64,000 nucleotides of DNA from Ornithinimicrobium flavum (GTDB lineage Bacteria > Actinomycetota > Actinomycetes > Actinomycetales > Dermatophilaceae): the NCBI RefSeq assembly GCF_004526345.1, contig NZ_CP038213.1, forward strand, positions 868,001 through 932,000. Reading direction: 5' to 3'. Made by a program: the position numbers and the translations under genes. A model generated the notes under the pieces. The model had not been told where the DNA came from. It ran no database searches and worked only from the letters and a program-made list of their open reading frames with translations. Shown here piece by piece: positions 47,014 through 56,579 of the stretch. How positions within the stretch are numbered: position 1 is the stretch's first letter; every line of letters begins with the position of its first letter.

Positions 47014-48418
47014 GTGAAGAGCGCTGTCGAGAACCTGACCCCGACGCGGGTCAAGCTGACCGTCGAGGTCCCCGCCGCCGACCTCAAGCCCCGCCTGGAC
47101 GCCGCCTACAAGAGCATCGGCGCCAACGTCCAGATCCCGGGCTTCCGCAAGGGCAAGGTGCCGGCCAGGATCATCGACCAGCGCTTCGGTCGCGGCGCCG
47201 TCGTGCAGGAGGCCGTGAACGAGGCCCTGCCGGAGTACTACACCGAGGCCATGCAGGAGCACGACCTGCGCCCGCTGGGTCAGCCCGAGGTCAACCTGAC
47301 CTCGCTGCCGATGACCGACGACCAGGACTTCGTCTTCGAGGCCGAGGTCGACGTGGTCCCCAGCTTCGAGCTGCCCGACTTCTCCGGCATCGAGGTGACG
47401 GTGGACCCGGTCGAGCTGTCCGAGGAGGACGTGCAGACCCGGATCAACGCGCTCCGCGAGCGCTTCGGCACGCTCAAGAGCGTCAAGCGCAAGGCCAAGA
47501 CCGGCGACCACACGACGATCGACCTGTCGGCGCGGATCGGCGAGGAGGAGATCGACTCCGTCACCGGCGTCTCCTACGAGATCGGCTCGGGCACCATGCT
47601 CGAGGGCCTGGACAAGGCGCTGCGCGGCACCAAGACCGGTGAGACCGTCGAGTTCACCAGCCCCCTGGCCGGGGGCGACCGCAAGGGTGAGCAGGCCGAC
47701 GTCACCGTCGTCGTGCAGGCCGTCAAGGCGCGCGAGCTGCCCGAGCTCGACGACGAGTTCGCCCAGCTGGCCAGCCCCTTCGACACCATGGCCGAGCTCG
47801 AGGCCGACCTGCGCAAGCAGGCCGAGCAGGGTGCGAGGTTCGAGCAGGGCGTCGCCGCCCGCGACAAGGTGCTCGAGGCCATGCTCGCCATGGTCGAGAT
47901 CCCCGTGCCCGCCAACCTGGTGGAGCAGGAGGTGCACCGCCACCTGGAGGGTGAGGGTCGTCTCGAGGACGACGAGCACCGCGCTGAGGTCACCGAGTCG
48001 ACCACCAAGGCGATGCAGACGCAGTTCCTGCTCGACGCGCTCGTCGAGCGTGACGAGGTGGGCGTCGACCAGGGCGAGCTCATCGAGTACATCATGATGA
48101 CCGCCCAGCAGTACGGCATGAACCCCCAGGAGTTCGCCCAGCAGATCGACCAGCAGCAGCAGGTGCCGGCGATGGTTCCGAGGTGGGTCCGCCGCAAGGC
48201 CCTGGCCTCCGTGCTCGAGGCCGCGAAGGTCGTCGACACCGAGGGCAACGTGGTCGACCTGGACGAGATCGAGCCGGGTGACGACGACGACGAGGACGGG
48301 GCGACGAGGAGCTGCTCGAGAGACCAGCGACGACGTGGAGGCACCGGCGGAGGTCGAGGCCCCCGTGGACGCCGAGGTCGAGCCGCAGGACGCCGCGGAG
48401 ACCGCCGAGAAGGCCTGA
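47014..48418 (+). CDS. tig: Trigger factor with two frameshifts in its acidic tail
   Basis: About 469 residues once two bases are restored, from GTG 47014. The ribosome-binding signature GFRKGKVPARIID is near residue 45, the FKBP-type PPIase domain follows (SYEIGSGTMLEGLDKALRGT), then the helical chaperone arms (AQQIDQQQQVPAMVPRWVRR). The acidic tail after DDDDEDG is broken at about 48298 and 48325; with one base added at each site it reads DEELLEETSDDVEAPAEVEA and ends at TGA 48416-48418. It helps nascent chains fold at the exit tunnel. It heads the clpP1-clpP2-clpX region as in other actinobacteria. Confidence 0.93.
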
Positions 48419-48430
48419 CCCGCTCGCGAC

Positions 48431-48459
48431 GCCCGTCCGCGCCTGGTGCGCGGGCGGGC
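48431..48459. terminator. Hairpin after tig
   Basis: A 12-base stem with one G-T pair (48431-48442 with 48448-48459) and a 5-base loop lie 12 bases beyond the restored tig stop and before the end of the convergent EamA-like gene. Confidence 0.55.
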
Positions 48460-48469
48460 GGTCGCGCGT

Positions 48470-49438
48470 TCACCGGTGGTGTCCCGCGTGCTCAACGGCG
48501 GCTCGGGCCGCCTGGGCCACGAGCCCGGCGCGCACGGCCGGACGGGAGGCCCGCTGCTCGTGCAGCGCCAGGGCGACCACGCTGCCGAGCACGACGGCGA
48601 TCCGAGCCACTGGCTCGGTCCGGGCGCGCGGAGAAGGCGAGGACCCCGACCAGCGCGGCGGTCACGGGGGAAGGCCAGCTCGGCCAGGGTGGCGCGGGAG
48701 GCGGGCGTGCGGCCCAGCGCCAGGTAGTAGAGGACCATCGCGGTCAGCCCGGGCAGCGCGGCCAGGGCCAGGATCGAGGGGCGGCAGACCACGGCACGGC
48801 CAGCGGGGTCGAGGTGCCGGCCGCGAGCGCCCCGAGCGTCGCCAGCCCGACGGCGAAGCGCAGGGCCGTGAGGTCGACGAACCGCAGCTCGCTGCTCGCC
48901 GCCCGACCCAGGACCGTCCCGGCGGCCCAGAGCGTGGCCGCGCCGACCGCCAGCAGCGCCGCCTGCGCCGAGGCGATGCCGACCTGCAGCGGGTCCGCGA
49001 AGGTCATCAGCCACCCGCCGACGAGCGCCGGGACGCAGAAGAGCAGGTAGGTGGGCCGCAGCCGCTCCCCCAGAGGAGCGCGGCCAGGGCCAGCGCGATG
49101 AGCGGCTGCAGTTTCTGCAGCACCTGCGGGTGATGGGATCGCCCACGGCGAAGGCGGCCGTGAAGAGCACCGTCGCCAGCGCCGAGCTGCCCGCGCCGAT
49201 GACCAGGACGGAGACCTGGGTCCTACGGGTCGCGCCCCTCAGCCGGCGCAGCGCCGGGGGCAGCCGGGCAGGAGCACCAGGCAGAGGAGGGCGTGCTCCC
49301 AGAAGACGATGGCCAGCGCCGGCAGCTCGCGGGCGAGCGGTCCGCGCCAACAGCGCCGACAGACCCCACAGGGAGCCGCGACCGCCACCAACCACGTCCG
49401 GTCCGCCCGTATGCCGTCCCTGTCACGCGCCGTAGCAT
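48470..49438 (-). pseudogene. EamA/DMT-family permease broken by several frameshifts
   Basis: Reading fragments in all three minus frames gives one EamA transporter: RADRTWLV then ARELPALAIVFWEHALLCLV, VSVLVIGAGSSALATVLFTA, MTFADPLQVGIASAQAALLA, VGAATLWAAGTVLGRAASSE and LPGLTAMVLYYLALGRTPAS. At least six frame changes are needed over about 970 bases. The probable start is ATG 49438 and the stop near 48470. The pieces are well preserved between breaks, which fits sequencing errors better than long decay. Intact members export small metabolites with ten helices. Confidence 0.7.
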
Positions 49439-49459
49439 GCCAGACGCTCCGACGATGTG

Positions 49460-49473
49460 CGCTCAGGGCGAAC
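49460..49473 (+). promoter_or_regulatory. ClgR-like box upstream of clpP1
   Basis: CGCTCAGGGCGAAC fits the core CGCYNANRGCGWWS of the ClgR motif described in Corynebacterium glutamicum; one of the four less conserved bases before it differs. It lies 117 bases upstream of the clpP1 ATG. ClgR activates clpP1P2 in corynebacteria, mycobacteria and Streptomyces, so the same control is likely here. Confidence 0.65.
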
Positions 49474-49589
49474 ATCCGCGGACTCGGGGAGTAGGGGGCG
49501 GGAGGCGGGCGTTAGGGTCAACGAGAGGTGCCGTGGACCGCCGCGGCGGCACGAGCACCGCAGGCTCGCACGAGACGAGAAGAGGCAGC

Positions 49590-50208
49590 ATGACCGATCA
49601 CCGCACCGCCAGCACCCCCGCCCGGATGGCTGAGCGCCCGATGGGTGGCCTGGACGACCAGATCTACAACCGTCTGCTCAAGAGCGCATCATCTTCCTGG
49701 GCTCGGACGTGCGCGACGACAACGCCAACGCCATCTGCGCCCAGCTGCTGCTCCTGTCGGCCGAGGACCCCGACAAGGACATCTGGCTCTACATCAACAG
49801 CCCCGGCGGCTCGGTCACCGCGGGCATGGCGATCTTCGACACCATGAAGTGGATCCCCAACGACGTCGCCACCGTCGCCATGGGCCTGGCCGCCTCGATG
49901 GGGAGTTCCTGCTCTCGGCCGGCACCAAGGGCAAGCGCTACGCCACCCCGCACGCCCGGGTCATGATGCACCAGCCCTCCGGCGGCATCGGCGGCACCGC
50001 GTCCGACATCAAGATCCAGGCCGAGCAGATGCTGCACATCAAGAAGCAGATGGCCGAGCTCATCGCCGAGCACACCGGGCAGAGCGTGGAGCAGATCGAG
50101 GCCGACTCCGACCGCGACCGCTGGTTCACCGCCGCCGAGGCCAAGGAGTACGGCTTCGTCGACCACGTCTACGAGACCTCCGCGGACGCTCCCGGCGAGC
50201 AGTCCTGA
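49590..50208 (+). CDS. clpP1: ATP-dependent Clp protease proteolytic subunit 1, two frameshifts
   Basis: About 206 residues after correction, from ATG 49590. One base is missing near 49682 (CTCAAGGAGCGC expected, CTCAAGAGCGC read) and one near 49905 (ATGGGGCAGTTC expected). The restored chain gives [20 protein letters not shown], the catalytic Ser in [12 protein letters not shown], His in [10 protein letters not shown] and ends [17 protein letters not shown]. ClpP1 forms a mixed tetradecamer with ClpP2 and degrades proteins fed by ClpX or ClpC. A gene this central is not likely to be dead. Confidence 0.93.
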
Positions 50209-50242
50209 CGGCATACCTGCACGACACGAGAGACGAGCTGAC

Positions 50243-50928
50243 ATGACCCACACCCGTATGCCGGTGGCGCGTGGACGGCCGCGGGCCAGCCCGGCGGCCG
50301 CGCCCCCCTCGCCCCCTCCAACCGCTACATCCTCCCGCAGTTCGAGGAGCGCACCTCCTACGGCACCAAGCGCCAGGACCCCTACACCAAGCTCTTCGAG
50401 GACCGGATCATCTTCCTCGGCGTCCAGGTCGACGACGCGTCCGCCGACGACGTCATCGCCCAGCTGATCGTGCTGGAGAGCCAGGACCCGGACCGCGACA
50501 TCCTCATGTACATCAACAGCCCCGGCGGCTCGTTCACGGCGCTCACCGCCATCTACGACACGATGCAGTACATCAAGCCGGACGTGCAGACCTTCGTCAT
50601 CGGCCAGGCCGCCTCGGCCGCCGCGGTGCTGCTGGCCGCCGGCGCCAAGGGCAAGCGGTTCGCGCTGCCCAACGCCCGCGTGCTCATCCACCAGCCCGCC
50701 CTGATGGGTGGCGAGTACGGCCAGGCGTCCGACATCGAGATCCAGGCCAACGAGGTGCTCCGCATGCGCACCTGGCTCGAGGAGACCTGGGCCAAGCACT
50801 CCGGTCGCGACGTCGAGCAGGTCCGCAAGGACATCGAGCGCGACAAGATCCTCACCGCCGCCGAGGCCAAGGACTACGGCCTCATCGACGAGGTGCTCGC
50901 CTCGCGCAAGGGCACGCTCGACGACTGA
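50243..50928 (+). CDS. clpP2: ATP-dependent Clp protease proteolytic subunit 2, frameshift near the start
   Basis: About 228 residues after correction. ATG 50243 (or 50258) opens a frame that must shift once, between 50258 and 50300, to reach the conserved chain [20 protein letters not shown]. Then follow [20 protein letters not shown], catalytic Ser in [14 protein letters not shown], His in [12 protein letters not shown] and the end [14 protein letters not shown]. It lies 34 bases after clpP1, so the two are cotranscribed, and they are partner rings of one protease. A terminator follows. Confidence 0.92.
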
Positions 50929-50947
50929 GGTCCCTCCACGGTGCGCA

Positions 50948-50980
50948 CGCGCCCGGTCGCCCCTCGGGCGGCCGGGCGCG
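50948..50980. terminator. Terminator after clpP2
   Basis: A 15-base stem with one G-T pair (50948-50962 with 50966-50980) and a 3-base loop lie 19 bases after the clpP2 stop. It separates clpP1P2 from clpX, which then has its own promoter in the 103 bases before its start. Confidence 0.75.
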
Positions 50981-51083
50981 TGCTGTCCCGGCGCGTACGC
51001 CGAGAGCGGACAGCGCCCAACACACCTATGCCGTGAGCGCAATAGCCTGTCGGCCGGGGGCCCGGCAAGGTAGCGTCTCACCC

Positions 51084-52354
51084 ATGGCACGGATGGGTGA
51101 GAGCAGTGAGCTGCTGAAGTGCTCCTTCTGCGGGAAGAGCCAGAAGCAGGTCAAGAAGCTGATCGCGGGCCCTGGCGTGTACATCTGCGACGAGTGCATC
51201 GACCTGTGCAACGAGATCATCGAGGAGGAGCTGGCCGAGTCCAGCGACCTGGGGCTGGGCCAGCTGCCCAAGCCGCGGGAGATCTTCTCCTTCCTCGAGC
51301 AGTACGTCGTGGGCCAGGACCCGGCCAAGCGCGCGCTCGCCGTGGCGGTCTACAACCACTACAAGCGCATCCAGGCGGGCGAGGGGGCCCGGGGCGAGGA
51401 CGCCGTGGAGCTGGCCAAGTCCAACATCCTGCTCGTCGGTCCCACGGGGTGCGGCAAGACCTACCTGGCCCAGACCCTGGCCAAGATGCTCAACGTGCCC
51501 TTCGCCATCGCCGACGCGACCGCGCTCACCGAGGCCGGCTACGTCGGTGAGGACGTCGAGAACATCCTGCTCAAGCTGATCCAGCCGCCGACTTCGACGT
51601 CAAGAAGGCCGAGACCGGCATCATCTACATCGACGAGATCGACAAGATCGCCCGCAAGAGCGAGAACCCGTCGATCACCCGTGACGTCTCCGGCGAGGGC
51701 GTGCAGCAGGCGCTGCTGAAGATCCTCGAGGGGACGGTCGCCTCGGTGCCGCCGCAGGGGGGCCGCAAGCACCCGCACCAGGAGTTCATCCAGATCGACA
51801 CCGGCAACGTGCTCTTCATCGTGGGCGGCGCCTTCGCCGGTATGGAGAAGATCATCGAGTCCCGCACCGGCAAGCAGGGGCTGGGCTTCGGCGCCGAGCT
51901 GAAGTCCGCGAAGGACGCCGGCGAGCACTTCGCTGAGGTGCTGCCCGAGGACCTCATGAAGTTCGGCCTCATCCCCGAGTTCATCGGCCGGCTGCCCGTC
52001 ATCACCACCGTCGCCCCGCTGGACCGGGACGCCCTGGTCAACATCCTCACCGAGCCGCGCAACGCGCTCATCAAGCAGTACCAGCGGATGTTCGAGATCG
52101 ACGGCGTGGAGCTGGAGTTCGACGAGGGGGCGCTGGGCGCGATCGCCGACCAGGCGCTGCTGCGGGGCACCGGTGCCCGCGGCCTGCGGGCCATCCTGGA
52201 GGAGGTCCTGCTCCCGGTGATGTTCGACGTCCCCAGCGACGACGAGATCGCCAAGGTCGTCATCACCCGCGAGGTGGTGCTCGAGAACGTCAACCCGACC
52301 ATCGTGCGCCGGGGCGTGACGCGCAAGCGCACCCAGCGCAAGGAGAGCGCCTAG
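51084..52354 (+). CDS. clpX: ATP-dependent Clp protease ATP-binding subunit, one frameshift
   Basis: About 423 residues after correction, from ATG 51084. An N-terminal zinc domain ([31 protein letters not shown]) is followed by the AAA+ module: Walker [27 protein letters not shown], Walker [14 protein letters not shown] and the ClpP-docking loop [10 protein letters not shown]. One base is missing near 51590 (CAGGCCGCCGAC expected, CAGCCGCCGAC read). ClpX unfolds substrates and feeds them to ClpP1P2. The stop overlaps the stop of the convergent membrane gene. Confidence 0.94.
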
Positions 52355-52890
52355 CTCGTGCGGGCCCGCACCCTGGCCAGGTAGGCCAGCGCACCGGTCA
52401 CGACCGTCAGGCCCACGATGCCCGGCAGGGCCCCGCCCCGGGGGGTGGCGACGCCGACGAGCAGGGCGGCCAGCAGCCACACCACGGCCGTCATCACCCC
52501 CACGAGCAGCGTCCGCAGGGCCCACAGTCTCACCACGGACGTCGGCACGCTGGCCTGCGGCGGCAGGGCGGAGGCCAGCGAGGCGCTGGCGTGCACGAGC
52601 AGCAGGCCCAGCGCGGCCGGCAGCAGCGCCCAGTGCCAAGGACCCTCCACCCCGGCCCACCAGGACGCGACGGCGAAGAGCGCGAAGACGGTGGGCATGA
52701 GGGTCGTCGGCTGGTAGACCACGAGGGCTCCCATGACCACCAGCCCCGCCCACGCCACCGGCCCACCGCCCCCGGCGGCTGCCATCGACACCATGAAGAG
52801 GGCGGCGCCGAGGAGCGCGACGAGCCGGACCCGCAGGTGGCTGCGGCTGGCCGAGCGCAGGTCGACCCAGTAGTCCACGAGCTCGCGCAT
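52351..52890 (-). CDS. Multi-pass membrane protein at the end of the MoxR operon
   Basis: 179 residues from ATG 52890, sharing a base with the DUF58 stop. A charged start ([20 protein letters not shown]) is followed by five to six hydrophobic helices ([40 protein letters not shown]). No domain is recognised. Its place at the end of a MoxR-DUF58-DUF4129 operon suggests an accessory membrane role there. Confidence 0.75.
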   Translation of the reverse strand: MRELVDYWVDLRSASRSHLRVRLVALLGAALFMVSMAAAGGGGPVAWAGLVVMGALVVYQPTTLMPTVFALFAVASWWAGVEGPWHWALLPAALGLLLVHASASLASALPPQASVPTSVVRLWALRTLLVGVMTAVVWLLAALLVGVATPRGGALPGIVGLTVVTGALAYLARVRARTS

Positions 52891-54272
52891 CAGACCCCCA
52901 CCCGGCGACCGCGCCGGGCCAGCTCGCGCAGCACGACGTCCAGGCTGCCGGGGCCGAGCCACGGCACGACCGGGATGCCCTGGGCCCGGATGGCCCGGAT
53001 CTCCCGGTCACGTTCGAGCATGCGGATGCGCCAGGCGGTGCGGGCCAGGGGGTCGCGGTCGGTCGAGGGCAGCACGTCACCCTGCTCGGGGTCCACCAGC
53101 GCGTCGACCACCACCACCGACAGGCCCCGGGCGGCGAGCGTCGCCGCCTGCGTGAGCGCGTCGGGGGAGACCAGCGCCGAGATCATGACGACGAGGGTGC
53201 CGTCCTGCATGCCCAGGTGCACCCGGCGCGGGTCGGTCTGCTCGTCGACGGCGGGCACGATCCGGCACAGGGTGTCGAGCACGCGAACACCGTGGCGCTT
53301 CCCGGTGCCGGTCGGCACGGTCAGGGGCGTGCGGGCGGACAGGACCCGCAGGCTGACCCGGTCGCCCTGCTGGAGGAAGTGCTCGGCCACGGCGGCGGCG
53401 GCCCGCACGGACCGGTCCAGGGAGCTGGGCGCACCGTCGACGCCGCCGGAGACCCCCAGGTCGTAGTGGGCGTCCACGAGCACGGCGACGTGGGTGTCCT
53501 GGTCGGCGTAGCTGGAGGTGACGAAGAGCTCGCCGGTGCGGGAGGACCGGGGCCAGTGGATGCGCCGGAGGCGGTCGCCGAGCTGGAAGGGACGCAGCGT
53601 CGCGAACTCCGCACCCTCCCCGGGCCTTGACGACCGGTGCGCACCCACGAGGCCGCGGGGGTGCGGGGCCGGCGCGGTGCTGTCGAAGGCGGCGGGCTGC
53701 GGCAGCACCCGCAGGCCCAGCGCCTCCTGCGGGACCGGGCCCCACCGGAACGAGCCCCAGGAGCTGGCCGCCGCGACCTGCATCGGGCCGATCCGCCGCA
53801 CGCCCCACCGGGTGACGCGCAGCCCGACCAGCACGCGGCGCCGGCCGTCGACGGTGGGCCCCTGGGCGTCGACGACCGCGCAGCCGCGGGCGACGGGCAG
53901 CGTGTCGGCGTCGCGCACCCCGGTCGTCCTCTCCTGGACGATCCCCTCGACGAAGGGTGCGGGCGAGACCGCCGCCGCGATGATCTCGGCCCCTTCCACG
54001 GGCTCCACCTGCCCGACCGCCACCACCTGCTGCCCCTCCCGGATCAGGCTGTGCGACAGGGCGAACCGGTGCTCGGGCACGCGCCGGGGCCGGGTGACCA
54101 GGCTCCAGGCGAGGACGACGGCGAAGGGAGCGGCCAGCACCAGCAGGTCGGGCCGGCGCCACAGCAGCGCGATCGGTGCGGTGAGCAGCACGACCGCCAC
54201 GCAGCGCAGCAGCGCGTGGGTCGGTGCCCAGCGCTCCCGCCGGGTCAGGACGCTCTCGCGGGGACGGCTCAC
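52890..54272 (-). CDS. DUF58 domain protein (MoxR partner)
   Basis: 460 residues from GTG 54272, overlapping the MoxR stop. Two N-terminal membrane helices (LLRCVAVVLLTAPIALLWRR) precede a beta-rich part; the DUF58 motif is GAEFATLRPFQLGDRLRRIH followed by WPRSSRTGELFVTSSYADQD. A von Willebrand-like fold follows (VAVLVDAHYDLGV). MoxR ATPases and DUF58 proteins act together as chaperone-like systems for metal or complex assembly. The job in this organism is not known. Confidence 0.9.
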   Translation of the reverse strand: MSRPRESVLTRRERWAPTHALLRCVAVVLLTAPIALLWRRPDLLVLAAPFAVVLAWSLVTRPRRVPEHRFALSHSLIREGQQVVAVGQVEPVEGAEIIAAAVSPAPFVEGIVQERTTGVRDADTLPVARGCAVVDAQGPTVDGRRRVLVGLRVTRWGVRRIGPMQVAAASSWGSFRWGPVPQEALGLRVLPQPAAFDSTAPAPHPRGLVGAHRSSRPGEGAEFATLRPFQLGDRLRRIHWPRSSRTGELFVTSSYADQDTHVAVLVDAHYDLGVSGGVDGAPSSLDRSVRAAAAVAEHFLQQGDRVSLRVLSARTPLTVPTGTGKRHGVRVLDTLCRIVPAVDEQTDPRRVHLGMQDGTLVVMISALVSPDALTQAATLAARGLSVVVVDALVDPEQGDVLPSTDRDPLARTAWRIRMLERDREIRAIRAQGIPVVPWLGPGSLDVVLRELARRGRRVGV

Positions 54273-55309
54273 CCGAGGACCGTGGCGGCGCCCGTGCGCG
54301 AGCCGGGGACCGGCACCTGGCCCAGGGCCGCGGTGACGACGGCGTGCCCGCCGGTGGCCGACATCCACAGCTCGGGCTTGATCGAGATGCGGTGGTCGAG
54401 CACGGCGTGCGCGACGGCCTTGACGTCCTCGGGGGTGACGTAGTCACGCCCCTGCACCACGGCATACGCCCGGCTCGTCAGCATGAGCGCGAGCGAGCCG
54501 CGGGGGGAGGAGCCGACGAGCACCGCCTGGTGGCGGCGCGTGGCGGAGGCCAGCTCGACGCAGTAGCGGCTGATGTCGTCCTCGACGGGCAGCCGCTCGA
54601 TGGCCTCCTGCATCGCCGTGAGCCCGGCGGCGTCGGTGACGGCCTCCAGCCGCTGGTCCTCCTGCCGGCGGCCGATCCGGCGGCGCAGCACGTCCCACTC
54701 CTCCTCCGGGCTCGGGTAGCCGAAGGAGACCCGCACGAGGAACCGGTCGAGCTGCGCCTCGGGGAGCGGGTAGGTGCCTTCGTACTCCACCGGGTTGGCG
54801 GTCGCCAGCACGTGGAAGGGCTGGGGCAGCGCGAAGGTCTGACCCTCGACGGTGACCTGGTGCTCCTGCATCGCCTCCAGCAGCGCGGACTGCGTCTTGG
54901 GCGGGGTGCGGTTGATCTCGTCCGCGAGCAGCAGCCCGGTGAACAGCGGCCCCGGGCGGAAGGCGAACTCGCTGCTGCGCTGGTCGAAGACGAAGGACCC
55001 GGTGAGGTCCGACGGCAGCAGGTCGGGGGTGAACTGGGCTCGGGTGAAGTCCAGGCCGAGGGTCTGGGCGAAGGAGCGTGCGGCCAGGGTCTTGCCCAGG
55101 CCGGGAAAGTCCTCGAGCAGGACGTGGCCCCGCGCGAGCACGGCGGTGAGCACCAGCGTCAGCGCCTCCCGCTTGCCGACGACCGCCTGCTCCACCCGGT
55201 CGAGCACCTCACCGGCCAGGGCGCAGACCTCCGCGGCGGACAGGCTCTCGCCGGAGGATGGGGGGTATGGCGTCCCGCCGGCAGGCTCGGGGGTGGTCGG
55301 CGTCGTCAC
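54269..55309 (-). CDS. moxR: MoxR-family AAA+ ATPase
   Basis: 346 residues from GTG 55309, overlapping the upstream stop as GTGA. Walker A is LEDFPGLGKTLAARSF, Walker B is LLLADEINRTPPKTQSALLE, sensor 1 region is VLATANPVEYEGTYPLPEAQ and the Arg finger follows in LDRFLVRVSFGYPS. It probably remodels a partner bound by the DUF58 protein. It is the centre of the operon DUF4129, membrane protein, MoxR, DUF58, membrane protein. Confidence 0.94.
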   Translation of the reverse strand: MTTPTTPEPAGGTPYPPSSGESLSAAEVCALAGEVLDRVEQAVVGKREALTLVLTAVLARGHVLLEDFPGLGKTLAARSFAQTLGLDFTRAQFTPDLLPSDLTGSFVFDQRSSEFAFRPGPLFTGLLLADEINRTPPKTQSALLEAMQEHQVTVEGQTFALPQPFHVLATANPVEYEGTYPLPEAQLDRFLVRVSFGYPSPEEEWDVLRRRIGRRQEDQRLEAVTDAAGLTAMQEAIERLPVEDDISRYCVELASATRRHQAVLVGSSPRGSLALMLTSRAYAVVQGRDYVTPEDVKAVAHAVLDHRISIKPELWMSATGGHAVVTAALGQVPVPGSRTGAATVLG

Positions 55310-55833
55310 AGCTTCTCGATCCTGTCGATGGCGTTCTCCAGCGCGCTGCGGCTGCGGCGGCGGGTGTCGGTCGGTGGATGGGTCAGGTAGTGCCAGAGCG
55401 CCGGCCCGACCAGCTGCTCGGCCCGCTCGGGCTGGGTGTCCAGGTCGACGTCGTGCCGGGCCCGCAGCCGCTCGGCGGCGAGCTCGCGGACGACGGCGTG
55501 GACGTCGTCGCGCCGGTCGTCCCGCTCGACGGCGTCCCGCAGGTCCCGGCGCAGCCGCAGCAGGCGGTAGTCGAGCGCGGCGGGCGGCACCGCGTCCGTG
55601 CGGGGGGTGGACAGCCAGTGGGCCCGCTCGACCCCCTCGCCGATGCGGGCGACCGAGGTGAGGGTGAGGGTGACCGCGGCCCCGCCCAGCAGGATGACCA
55701 GCACCGTCTCCGGCAGCGAGTGGGGCAGCGACCCGACGTACCAGAGCAGGCCGCCGGCGGCGGGGACGAGGATCAGGGCGGGCGCCAGGTTGCCCCAGGC
55801 GTCCTGCCACCGGCGGCGCGACGAGGGAGTCAC
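55306..55833 (-). CDS. Two-helix membrane protein of the MoxR operon
   Basis: 175 residues from GTG 55833, overlapping the DUF4129 stop. Two membrane helices (LAPALILVPAAGGLLWYVGS, ETVLVILLGGAAVTLTLTSV) are followed by a cytosolic, Arg- and Glu-rich helical part (LDYRLLRLRRDLRDAVERDD). No named domain. Similar small genes sit between DUF4129 and MoxR in many actinobacteria. Confidence 0.8.
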   Translation of the reverse strand: MTPSSRRRWQDAWGNLAPALILVPAAGGLLWYVGSLPHSLPETVLVILLGGAAVTLTLTSVARIGEGVERAHWLSTPRTDAVPPAALDYRLLRLRRDLRDAVERDDRRDDVHAVVRELAAERLRARHDVDLDTQPERAEQLVGPALWHYLTHPPTDTRRRSRSALENAIDRIEKL

Positions 55834-56570
55834 GACCGCTCCGGGCCGGGGGAGGGCGTGGGTGCGTCGATCCCCTGCTCGACCCTCAGCCGCCGGAGCA
55901 GGTCCCCGTGGATGGTCTCCAGCGCGTCGACGGCGGCGGCCCGCTGGGCCTCGGTGACCTCGTGCCGGGAGAAGCGGGCCTCGCGGTAGGCCTCGGACAG
56001 GGTCGTGATCGCCTGCGGGTCGACCTGCCAGCGGGAGAGTACGCTGGTGGTCAGCTCGGCGGCCGTGCGGGAGCGGTCCTCCCGCAGCCCCGAGCGGTGG
56101 GCGGCCTCCTCCAGCGCCACCCAGCACGCGACGACGGCGTTGCGCGGGTCACCCTCGGTCAGCGCGCGGTAGCGGACCTCGTCGCTGCTGGCCTCCAGGA
56201 GCGCCACCAGCTCGTCCTCGTGGGGGGAGGGGAGGTCGGTCCGCCGGTCCCCCCGGTTGTCCAGCAGGTTGCGCAGCAGCACGAGCATGCCGTAGAGCAC
56301 GGCGAGGATGATGCCGAGCTGGACCAGGTCGACCAGCCGCTGGCTGAGGTCGGAGGCCTCCTCCGGCGGGCTGGCGTCGTCATCGGCGCCCGTCTCGAGG
56401 GCGGCGTCGACCTGCTCGCCCTGGGGCAGCGTGATCGCCGGGCTGTCCCAGGTGCTGCTCGGCGGGGCCACCAGCGGCGAGCCGTTGCTCGCCCCCCAGA
56501 CGAGCAGGGCCAGACCGACGACCGCCGTGAGCGCGGCCACGATGACCGTCGGTGTCAGGCCCCTGCGCAT
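55830..56570 (-). CDS. DUF4129 domain membrane protein
   Basis: 246 residues from ATG 56570, 9 bases after the valS stop. Membrane helices at about 9-26 and 88-106; the C-terminal DUF4129 domain includes VVACWVALEEAAHRSGLRED, then LSEAYREARFSRHEVTEAQR and AAAVDALETI. Related domains occur in transglutaminase-like and MoxR operons. Role unknown; first dedicated gene of the MoxR operon. Confidence 0.87.
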   Translation of the reverse strand: MRRGLTPTVIVAALTAVVGLALLVWGASNGSPLVAPPSSTWDSPAITLPQGEQVDAALETGADDDASPPEEASDLSQRLVDLVQLGIILAVLYGMLVLLRNLLDNRGDRRTDLPSPHEDELVALLEASSDEVRYRALTEGDPRNAVVACWVALEEAAHRSGLREDRSRTAAELTTSVLSRWQVDPQAITTLSEAYREARFSRHEVTEAQRAAAVDALETIHGDLLRRLRVEQGIDAPTPSPGPERS

Positions 56571-56579
56571 GGGCCGACC

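Noticed and set aside
46075..49395. 1106-residue minus-strand frame spanning EamA, antisense tig, tRNA-Gly and the SIMPL gene
   Set aside because: It crosses a tRNA and the opposite strand of tig. Only its two ends correspond to real genes, which are listed separately.
51580..51610. Programmed ribosomal frameshift in clpX
   Set aside because: No slippery heptamer or downstream stimulatory structure was recognised, and the same one-base loss occurs in many unrelated genes nearby.
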